From positions 1 through 34,123 of the forward strand of contig LCLH01000004.1 of assembly GCA_001001925.1 (NCBI GenBank): DNA of 34,123 bases, given 5' to 3'. The notes beneath the pieces are model-generated. The model saw only the letters and a list, made by a program, of their open reading frames with translations. It ran no database searches and was not told the DNA's origin. Position numbers and translations under genes: made by a program. Shown one piece after another: positions 1 through 5,732 of this stretch (the first letter of the stretch is position 1; each line of letters begins with the position of its first letter). Source of the DNA: Candidatus Magasanikbacteria bacterium GW2011_GWC2_45_8 (GTDB taxonomy: Bacteria > Patescibacteriota > Patescibacteriia > Magasanikbacterales > UBA10146).

Positions 1-567
1 CCACCCGAGTATGACTCCCATCAAAATACCTAAACGAATATCGCCGTCCCCAATCCATCGCCCTTTTGAAAAAACATATTGTGCCGCAAAAAAACCTCCG
101 GCCAAAAGCGCGGCAAACAAAAGCGAGCCAACCTGCACGCCGCGCGCGATTTGTAAAATCATGAACACTGCAATTGCCGGCAAGGTAATCACGTCCGGAA
201 CAATCTGATACTCATGATCAATCACAAAAAGCGCCACCAGCATTCCCGTTGACAAAACAACAAATGAAACATCAAGCGGAACGGCAAAATAGTCTGGGCG
301 AGCAATCCACGCAAATACCAAAGCCACCGCCGTTGCCAATTCAAGCAAAGGATATCGCCAGCTGATTTTCTGCAAGCAATACCGGCACTTAAAACGCAAC
401 AATAAAAAACTTACAACCGGAATAAGGTCTATCCACGCAAGCGTATGCAAACAATGTACGCACAAAGAACGCCCCTTGAGCGTTACGCCGTTGGGGATTC
501 TCCAGACGATCATGTTGATAAAACTACCGAGCAAAAGTCCACCGATAAACAAAAAAATGCCTGTCAT
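1..567 (-). CDS. pilD: Prepilin peptidase (type IV leader peptidase, A24 family), 3' end outside window
   Basis: Integral membrane aspartic protease that cleaves the leader of type IV prepilins and usually N-methylates the new N-terminus. I translated the minus strand from the ATG at 567; 189 codons stay open to the window edge, so the C-terminus is missing. It starts with a membrane helix containing LLLGSFINMIVWRIP, the family N-terminal signature. Two CxxC pairs follow (CVHC, CRYC), the zinc-ribbon-like cytoplasmic insert of the methylating class. The two catalytic aspartates lie in IDHEYQIVPD and in GDGDIRLG (the GxGD motif). It is downstream of a pilin, a receiver protein and pilM on the same strand, but a hairpin at 613-642 separates it from the pilin, so expression may be partly uncoupled. 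Function is secure from the motifs. Confidence 0.93.
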   Translation of the reverse strand, partial: MTGIFLFIGGLLLGSFINMIVWRIPNGVTLKGRSLCVHCLHTLAWIDLIPVVSFLLLRFKCRYCLQKISWRYPLLELATAVALVFAWIARPDYFAVPLDVSFVVLSTGMLVALFVIDHEYQIVPDVITLPAIAVFMILQIARGVQVGSLLFAALLAGGFFAAQYVFSKGRWIGDGDIRLGILMGVILGW

Positions 568-612
568 AGAAGTGCCCTTATAATACCATATTGGACCGCT
601 TTAGCAAAGCAA

Positions 613-642
613 AACGAGCCCCCTTTTTGAAAGAGGCTCGTT
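613..642 (-). terminator. Hairpin between pilin and prepilin peptidase
   Basis: Left arm AACGAGCC at 613-620 pairs with GGCTCGTT at 635-642. Inside the loop a second helix can form (CTTT 623-626 with AAAG 630-633). On the minus strand it follows the pilin stop and is followed by a moderately T-rich stretch, so it could end or attenuate the pilin transcript ahead of the peptidase gene. The T-run is not perfect, so a partial terminator or mRNA-stabilising role is equally possible. Confidence 0.6.
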
Positions 643-666
643 AAGAAATCAGTAAAAACCCGATCT

Positions 667-1083
667 TTATTGAAGACCTGCCGGTGTTTGTGTATGTATC
701 CCAAGCGCCAAACCTCCACTTGTGCCTTCAAGAGTGAAAGCTATACTGTAGGTTGATCCGTCAGTTGAAGTATATGTGTAGACGCTGTCTGGTGGAGGCG
801 TTGGACTTGACGGAACGGTAGCCAAATATGTAGTTCCGCTACATAGTCCAGATGCCTGAAAGCCATTAGTTCCAAGACAAACCGCAGTACTTCCTCCTAA
901 GGTAACTCCAGCAGACGTAGGATACAGATTTTGATCAGTAAAGTAGAGCTCCAGTACCGTACTTAACTGTTTGACGTCAGCCAAACGTTTTGCGTCACGT
1001 GACTTCTGGCGAGCAGAACCCAATGCTACCACCGCGAGGGTAGAAAGCAAAGCAATAATTGTAAAACCTTTTTGTTGCTTCAT
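667..1083 (-). CDS. Type IV pilin / pseudopilin with shortened N-terminal helix
   Basis: A 138-aa pilin-like protein. The leader MKQQKG ends at the G|F prepilin peptidase site, followed by FTIIALLSTLAVVALGSARQKSRDAKR. The SARQKSRDAKR segment, the following helix (LADVKQLSTVLELYFTDQNLYP) and a C-terminal beta-rich domain with one cysteine pair (AVCLG...GLCSG) are typical of CPR major pilins. Oddity: the canonical hydrophobic stretch after FTxIE is about nine residues short and glutamate +5, normally needed for pilin assembly, is alanine. The start is fixed by a strong AGGGGGTGA site eight bases upstream. It lies 56 bases after the receiver gene and probably shares its transcript. It could be a minor pilin, a degenerate copy or a gene with a small deletion. 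Confidence 0.85.
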   Translation of the reverse strand: MKQQKGFTIIALLSTLAVVALGSARQKSRDAKRLADVKQLSTVLELYFTDQNLYPTSAGVTLGGSTAVCLGTNGFQASGLCSGTTYLATVPSSPTPPPDSVYTYTSTDGSTYSIAFTLEGTSGGLALGIHTQTPAGLQ

Positions 1084-1103
1084 GTTTTCACCCCCTTTCT
1101 TTT
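1084..1103 (-). promoter_or_regulatory. Strong Shine-Dalgarno of the pilin gene
   Basis: On the minus strand AAAGGGGGTGAAAAC sits directly before the ATG at 1083. AAGGGGGTGA can pair with the 16S 3' end over about ten bases with one G-U wobble. Most other genes in the window have no such site. The same block precedes the DUF378-type gene at 28371. Confidence 0.8.
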
Positions 1104-1139
1104 TGAAGATGTTATTTCCTCAATGACCTTTTACCTAAA

Positions 1140-1532
1140 TTAGTGTGTGGCCTTTTCCAAAATTTTCTTGACCTTGGCCACTGTTTCTGATGGTTTAAAG
1201 TGCGCTTTAATAAGATAATCAGCGGCGCCAAGCTGGAGACCTCTTTCAACATCATCTCTCTGACCTAAATTGGTAAGCAAAATTACCGGTATATCTTTTG
1301 TTTCCGCGTCTTTTTTTAATCTTTCTAATACGGCAAATCCGTCAAGTTTTGGCAGAAGGACATCAAGTAATATAATATCCGGTTTTTTTGTCTTCACGGC
1401 TTTAAGAGCTTCCTCTCCGTCCCCCGCTGTTGCCACCTGATAGCCATCTTTTACAAATTTTGTCTGATATATATTAGACAAAAAAGTATCATCTTCTACC
1501 AATAAAATTTTTTGTACCTGTTTAGTAGGCAT
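1140..1532 (-). CDS. Single-domain response regulator (CheY-like receiver)
   Basis: A stand-alone receiver domain, 130 aa from the ATG at 1532; the frame extends to a TTG at 1544 but the ATG is preferred. With this start the residues fall on CheY numbering: acidic pocket D14/D15 (VEDD), phospho-acceptor D57 (IILLDVLLP), T87 (ILLTN) and K109 (YLIKAHF). There is no output domain, so it should act by protein-protein contact, like PilG/PilH in pilus systems. It sits between pilM and the pilin gene, which points to control of pilus motors or assembly. No histidine kinase is in the window. An extended -10 (TGATATACT, 1550-1558) overlaps the pilM stop and may give it its own promoter. Confidence 0.92.
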   Translation of the reverse strand: MPTKQVQKILLVEDDTFLSNIYQTKFVKDGYQVATAGDGEEALKAVKTKKPDIILLDVLLPKLDGFAVLERLKKDAETKDIPVILLTNLGQRDDVERGLQLGAADYLIKAHFKPSETVAKVKKILEKATH

Positions 1533-1549
1533 ATATTCCAACAATTTCT

Positions 1550-1558
1550 AGTATATCA
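1550..1558 (-). promoter_or_regulatory. Extended -10 promoter of the receiver gene
   Basis: The minus strand reads TGATATACT, an extended -10 (TGN + TATACT). It overlaps the TGA stop of pilM (1556-1558) and ends 17 bases before the receiver ATG at 1532. No clear -35 was found. Confidence 0.5.
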
Positions 1559-2647
1559 CACTTTTGAAAGTTTCAATAATCTGCGCAAGGCCATTCCAAG
1601 CGCCACCGCAAAACGAGGCCCTATGGATTCCAATACTGGTTGAAGCTCCGGGTCGTAAATTACGCGTGACCATGGGTCTCCCACATAAGTCTTGATGGAA
1701 AAGCGGTCGCTCAACAGCGTGTCAAACTTTGGCAAAAGCGCCGCGCCGCCTGTCAAAATTATTTTCTCCGGACGTGCTGTTTCTTGTTCTTTTTGCTTGG
1801 TATAAATTTCCAATGAGTAGTTTACCTCCTCCACAAGCGGCTCAAGTGTTTTTTTGAGCAGGTTCAAAAGCGCGTCGCCACCGTGCTCGGCCGCCATATC
1901 GCGTTTAACGGCTTCTGCCTGGCTCATATCCAAACCAAGCTGGGCTGCAATGACTTCTGTGCACTGACGTCCGCCAATATTAACGCTCCTGAAAAAAATG
2001 GGAACACCCTCATCTACAATAAAGAAGTCGGTTTGTTCTCCACCCATGTCTATCAAGAGCGCAGGGCTTGGGTCCGTGCCCACGAGCGCGGTAATAAGGC
2101 CAAATACCTCGCTTTCTAAGCTTAAAAGTTGTAAGCCGGCAATGCGGAAAATTTCCGTATACGCGGCAATGAGTTTCTTGGAAGTTGCGGTTACCAAAAT
2201 ATGTTCCACCTTGTTGCGCTTATCTTCTTCTGTTTCTTTTGCGTCTTTTGATTTTTTTGCCGGTTGTATCACTTTCCAGTCCAACGCGGTATCCACTATC
2301 GGCTGTTTAAGAAATTTTGAAACTTCACGCTCCACAAACAATTGTTTTTCTTCTTTTTTGAGCGCGGGTATCGTAAAATAGCCGCTGTATACCGCCGCGG
2401 CGGGAAGGCTTGCAAAAGCCCGTTTTGAAACTGTTTTTGATTTTAAACAAATTTGCTTAAGCAGTGCACCGACATGATCAACATCCAATAACTGCTCGCT
2501 GTCCGCGTGAATGGCGATGGATTCGTCCGCAAATCCATACGTAAACAAGTGCGGACGTTTTCCGCGTTTTATTATTTCAACAACTTTTATTCCGTGTGAT
2601 CCAATATCTACGCCTAAATAACTCTCTGGTTTGCTGAATGGCCACAT
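1556..2647 (-). CDS. pilM: PilM, actin-like type IV pilus assembly ATPase
   Basis: Cytoplasmic actin-fold protein that links the pilus motor to the inner-membrane PilN/PilO complex. It has 363 aa from the ATG at 2647; the frame continues upstream, but conserved sequence starts here (MWPFSKPESYLGVDIGSHGIKVVEI). Visible motifs are the phosphate-1 loop DIGSHGIK, the SHS2 insertion (FASLPAAAVYSGYFTIP), the phosphate-2 segment ALLIDMGGEQTDFFIVDEG and the adenosine loop IILTGGAALLPKF. A Lys-rich insert (KKSKDAKETEEDKRNK) interrupts the middle. It is divergent from cysS and upstream of the receiver and pilin genes. PilN, PilO, PilC and motor genes are not here and may lie beyond the left edge. Confidence 0.93.
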   Translation of the reverse strand: MWPFSKPESYLGVDIGSHGIKVVEIIKRGKRPHLFTYGFADESIAIHADSEQLLDVDHVGALLKQICLKSKTVSKRAFASLPAAAVYSGYFTIPALKKEEKQLFVEREVSKFLKQPIVDTALDWKVIQPAKKSKDAKETEEDKRNKVEHILVTATSKKLIAAYTEIFRIAGLQLLSLESEVFGLITALVGTDPSPALLIDMGGEQTDFFIVDEGVPIFFRSVNIGGRQCTEVIAAQLGLDMSQAEAVKRDMAAEHGGDALLNLLKKTLEPLVEEVNYSLEIYTKQKEQETARPEKIILTGGAALLPKFDTLLSDRFSIKTYVGDPWSRVIYDPELQPVLESIGPRFAVALGMALRRLLKLSKV

Positions 2648-2656
2648 AGTGATTAT

Positions 2657-2665
2657 AGTATAGCA
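2657..2665 (-). promoter_or_regulatory. Extended -10 promoter of pilM, probably leaderless
   Basis: The minus strand reads TGCTATACT at 2665-2657. Nine bases separate the box from the ATG at 2647, so transcription would start at or within two bases of the start codon. No recognisable -35 and no Shine-Dalgarno. Confidence 0.6.
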
Positions 2666-2710
2666 TATTTTAAACAGAAGCGGGCGCCGAGCAAAAAAGT
2701 TATACACAAT

Positions 2711-2740
2711 TTGTGTTGAGACGCACAAACAAAGTATACT
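2711..2740 (+). promoter_or_regulatory. Promoter of cysS, probably leaderless
   Basis: -35 TTGTGT (2711-2716), 18-base spacer, -10 TATACT (2735-2740). Only seven bases separate the -10 from the ATG at 2748, so the predicted start of transcription coincides with the start codon. No Shine-Dalgarno is present. Confidence 0.65.
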
Positions 2741-2747
2741 ATCCTAT

Positions 2748-4130
2748 ATGCTCTCCATCTATAACACCCTCGCCCGCAAAAAAGAACCTTTTCATCCACT
2801 TATCAAAGGCCATGTTTCTCTTTATACCTGCGGACCAACGGTCTACAACTTTGCGCATATTGGCAATTTGCGCACGTATGTGTTTGAAGATATTTTAAAG
2901 CGCGTTTTGCAATACAATGAATTGAAAGTCAAGCACGTGATGAACATTACCGACGTGGGGCATTTGACTTCTGACGCAGACGAAGGCGAAGATAAAATGG
3001 AAAAAGGTGCCGCGCGAGAAGGCAAAACTGCATGGAATATAGCAAAATTTTACACCGCAGCATTTAAAAAAGATCTAAAACTTTTGAATATCTTGCCGGC
3101 GGACAAAATGCCGCGCGCCACGGATCATATTAAAGAACAGATCGCTTTGATAAAAATTTTGGAAAAAAAAAGTTTTGCCTATCGCACCTCTGACGGCATA
3201 TATTTTGACACAGGCAAGCTCACGGACTACGGCAAGCTCGCAGCACAAAATTTTGAAGACAAAAAAGCCGGCGCGCGCGTTGAAGTAAACAAAGAAAAAC
3301 ACGCGCCATGGGATTTTGCATTGTGGAAATTTTCTCCCAAGGGCGCCAAACGCCAGATGGAATGGAAATCACCGTGGGGCGTAGGGTTCCCTGGCTGGCA
3401 TATTGAATGTTCCGCCATGTCGCGCGCGTATCTTGGCCAACCCTTTGATATCCACTGCGGAGGCATAGATCATATTGCCATCCACCATACAAACGAAATC
3501 GCGCAAAGCGAAGTGGCGTATGACACACCCCTTGCGCGTGTCTGGATGCATGGCGAGTTTGTGGTTATTGGCGAGCAAGAAAAAATGGCAAAATCCGCGG
3601 GCAATTTCTTGACACTCAACGCGTTGGTGAAAAAAAGTTTCAGCCCGCTCGCTTACCGATATCTCCTCTTGGGCACGCATTACCGTTCACCGCTTGCTTT
3701 TTCATTTGAAGCTCTACAAGGCGCGCAAAACGCGTTGGATGCGATTTATGACGACGTCCGTGGTTTTGAAAAACCGCGCATAGGGTGCGCTGAATTTGAA
3801 GAAAAATTCAAAACAGCGGTGAATGATGACTTAAATATTCCCAAGGCGCTTAGTGTTATGTGGAATTTGATGAAATCCGCTTATCCAAGTCATGCCAAAG
3901 CACAGTCTCTCCTCAAGTTTGACACCGTGCTCGGTCTGGGGCTTGCGCGCGTGCTTGGGCACCCGTTGCGTATCCCCGCGCGCGTACACGCGCTTGCGCA
4001 GGCGCGTGAAAAGGCGCGTGCCGCCCGCGACTGGGCGGGATCCGACTCGTTACGGATACAGATAAAAAAAATGGGGTATCACATAGAAGACGCGCCAAAA
4101 GGATACAAAATCAAAAAGACGCACTCGTAG
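2748..4130 (+). CDS. cysS: Cysteinyl-tRNA synthetase
   Basis: Charges tRNA-Cys with cysteine in the cytoplasm; class I synthetase of 460 aa, the normal length. The zinc and substrate region starts at C28 (YTCGPTVYNFAHIGN), with the HIGH motif as HIGN at 37-40. Further zinc ligands are in WHIECSAMS and in HHTNEIAQSE. The KMSKS loop reads KMAKS at about 279-283. The C-terminal helical domain is present and ends in a basic tail. The start is the ATG seven bases after the -10 box. A nine-adenine run at 3163-3171 is a natural slippage-prone site, but the -1 frame gives no immediate stop there. A terminator hairpin overlaps the stop codon. Confidence 0.97.
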   Translation: MLSIYNTLARKKEPFHPLIKGHVSLYTCGPTVYNFAHIGNLRTYVFEDILKRVLQYNELKVKHVMNITDVGHLTSDADEGEDKMEKGAAREGKTAWNIAKFYTAAFKKDLKLLNILPADKMPRATDHIKEQIALIKILEKKSFAYRTSDGIYFDTGKLTDYGKLAAQNFEDKKAGARVEVNKEKHAPWDFALWKFSPKGAKRQMEWKSPWGVGFPGWHIECSAMSRAYLGQPFDIHCGGIDHIAIHHTNEIAQSEVAYDTPLARVWMHGEFVVIGEQEKMAKSAGNFLTLNALVKKSFSPLAYRYLLLGTHYRSPLAFSFEALQGAQNALDAIYDDVRGFEKPRIGCAEFEEKFKTAVNDDLNIPKALSVMWNLMKSAYPSHAKAQSLLKFDTVLGLGLARVLGHPLRIPARVHALAQAREKARAARDWAGSDSLRIQIKKMGYHIEDAPKGYKIKKTHS

Positions 4131-4145
4131 ACTCGGGTGCGTTTT
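4119..4145 (+). terminator. Rho-independent terminator of cysS
   Basis: Nine-base stem ACGCACTCG (4119-4127) with CGGGTGCGT (4134-4142), one G-T wobble, loop TAGACT, followed by TTTT. The cysS stop codon (4128-4130) lies inside the loop, so the hairpin overlaps the coding end. Confidence 0.8.
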
Positions 4146-4160
4146 CAATTATGTAAAACC

Positions 4161-5093
4161 TTACATCCACTTGCGGAGCTTGTAAAATACAAGCATGACG
4201 CCACCCATAAAACCCATAAGAACCGCTATCCACCAAAATCCAAACGGCCAGTCTATAAACGGCGTGCTCGGGGCGCGCGTTGCAAGCAACGTAGCCACGA
4301 GAGTGAGAGAAAAAATAATAGACGTAAACAGCGTAAACCTTTGCATGATTTGGTTGCTCCGCAAGTTTAAAAGCGACACGTGGCTTTCATGAATGGCGTC
4401 TATTGTGTCGCTAAAATTCTCCAACATGCCCCAGATGTCCTCTGTGTGCTCCACTAAATCATTAAAATATAATGAAAGCTCCTCCACAGGAAAAAGCCGC
4501 TCGGCTTTTTCTATGAGTTGTTTGATGACCCGCGTATGGCGGTTCATTGCTTTTCTAAAATTGACGATGTTTGTTTTAATCCGCAAGACTTCATTGATAT
4601 TTTCAATCTTTTTAACCTCAAAAATGTTTGCTTCTATAGCGTCTATGTCGTTGCTGATGTGCGTTATCATGGGATAGCAATAATGCTCAAGCGTTGAAAG
4701 CACTTTATAAAGCAATATGCTTGGTGAATTCGGCAAAACGTGCTGTGGAGTTTTCTTCTTTTTTCCAGGAAAATGCTCTCTAAATAACTGATCCAAAGCA
4801 AACAGTGTGGAGGACGAGGTAGTAAAGAGAAAATCCTTTCCCACCGCAATGTCAACCTCAATAGGAGAAATTTTGCCTGTAGCGCGATTATAAATTGGAA
4901 AAAGTAAAATCAAAAAAAGATACTGATCGCGGTTTTCCAGCTTGGGGCGCTGAAGCGGCGGCAAAATATCTTGCGCGTCAAGCGGATGCAGGCCAAACCG
5001 CAGGCTGATCTCTTGAACCTGTTTCTGGCTTGGCATGGGAACATGCACCCACGAAAATGAATTATTTTTAATTTCTTGAATTGATGTATCCAT
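4161..5093 (-). CDS. CorA-family divalent metal transporter lacking the GMN motif
   Basis: Pentameric CorA-type transporter, 310 aa from the ATG at 5093 (the frame extends upstream without conserved residues). It has the large cytoplasmic alpha/beta and long-helix domain, then two C-terminal membrane helices at about 253-271 and 285-304, ending in the basic tail KLRKWM. In typical CorA the first helix ends in YGMN, the selectivity signature. Here that place reads LLATRAPSTPF, with no GMN or the GIN of ZntB. The fold is therefore CorA-like but the ion is uncertain. It is convergent with cysS and divergent from the gene at 5218. The promoter carries a perfect inverted repeat. Confidence 0.85.
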   Translation of the reverse strand: MDTSIQEIKNNSFSWVHVPMPSQKQVQEISLRFGLHPLDAQDILPPLQRPKLENRDQYLFLILLFPIYNRATGKISPIEVDIAVGKDFLFTTSSSTLFALDQLFREHFPGKKKKTPQHVLPNSPSILLYKVLSTLEHYCYPMITHISNDIDAIEANIFEVKKIENINEVLRIKTNIVNFRKAMNRHTRVIKQLIEKAERLFPVEELSLYFNDLVEHTEDIWGMLENFSDTIDAIHESHVSLLNLRSNQIMQRFTLFTSIIFSLTLVATLLATRAPSTPFIDWPFGFWWIAVLMGFMGGVMLVFYKLRKWM

Positions 5094-5098
5094 AGGTG

Positions 5099-5126
5099 AG
5101 TATAGTATACCACACAAGAAGTGGTA
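5099..5126 (-). promoter_or_regulatory. corA-like gene promoter with inverted repeat (possible operator)
   Basis: Minus-strand TATACT boxes lie at 5109-5104 and 5104-5099, 10 and 5 bases before the ATG at 5093. Overlapping the spacer is a perfect inverted repeat TACCAC-N7-GTGGTA (5108-5126). Its position suggests a repressor site, for example metal-responsive, but no binding protein is identified. Confidence 0.5.
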
Positions 5127-5192
5127 GCGTCTATGGAAAACAAGATTTAATTTCAAAAAACATTAAATTGGATAAAACACTTCTATATGTGC

Positions 5193-5217
5193 TATACTAT
5201 AAACGTTAAAAAAACGT
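5193..5217 (+). promoter_or_regulatory. Promoter and short leader of the 5218 gene
   Basis: Extended -10 TGCTATACT with TATACT at 5193-5198. The leader contains a short inverted repeat ACGTT/AACGT directly before the ATG and no Shine-Dalgarno. Confidence 0.55.
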
Positions 5218-5721
5218 ATGCCCATAAAAAAACCAGAGCTCAAAAATCAAGAAACACCGCTTGAAAAATTAGGGACACAATCAACCGCTCACGCACCAGA
5301 ACAAGCTCCTCAATTTGAGATTAAAAAAACCAGTCAAGAGGTGGTTCCACGCCATGACCAAGAAGAAAAATCATCCTCCTCACGCAAACCAAAAACAGCG
5401 TTCTCTGCTCCAGTTGCTCCAGCTCCTCAACCAAAATCAGAGCTTCTTTTGGAAGTTGAAGATATTCTTTCAGAAGACCTTGCGCCTGTTTATCAAAAAA
5501 TGACACCGGAAAATCAGAGAAAATTCAAAGCAAAAGGCGAAGAAATCGCGCGCACTATTTGGCAAATGATGGAAACTGCCAAACTTCAGCTGAAAAAGAT
5601 ACTCACTCTCTTGCGTGAATGGCTCAAGATGATTCCAAGTGTTAATCGCTATTTCTTGGAGCAAGAGACAAAAATTAAAATTGATAAAATTATTGATCTT
5701 ACGCACAAACAAAAACATTAA
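5218..5721 (+). CDS. Conserved CPR hypothetical protein upstream of TraG-like ATPase
   Basis: 167 aa, unknown function. The N-terminal half (1-75) is low in complexity and rich in Pro, Gln, Glu, Lys and Ser, probably disordered (PQFEIKKTSQEVV, APVAPAPQPKSE). The C-terminal half is helical and amphipathic: an acidic segment (LLLEVEDILSEDLAPVYQKM), then a basic, hydrophobic pair of helices (TIWQMMETAKLQLKKIL, REWLKMIPSVNRYFLEQE) that could lie on the membrane or bind a partner. It ends 11 bases before the large TraG/VirD4-like ATPase, so the two are almost certainly cotranscribed and may act together. I do not recognise a named domain. Confidence 0.75.
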   Translation: MPIKKPELKNQETPLEKLGTQSTAHAPEQAPQFEIKKTSQEVVPRHDQEEKSSSSRKPKTAFSAPVAPAPQPKSELLLEVEDILSEDLAPVYQKMTPENQRKFKAKGEEIARTIWQMMETAKLQLKKILTLLREWLKMIPSVNRYFLEQETKIKIDKIIDLTHKQKH

Positions 5722-5732
5722 ATTCGCCCCGT

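Noticed and set aside
1532..1544. TTG start adding four residues to the receiver protein
   Set aside because: The ATG at 1532 places the active-site residues on exact CheY numbering and needs no unusual start codon.
3163..3171. A9 run in cysS as a programmed frameshift
   Set aside because: The -1 frame does not reach a stop soon and cysS has no known two-product biology. It looks like ordinary Lys-codon composition.
3220..3680. Long open frames on the minus strand inside cysS
   Set aside because: They are shadows of the cysS frame, without family motifs or start signals.
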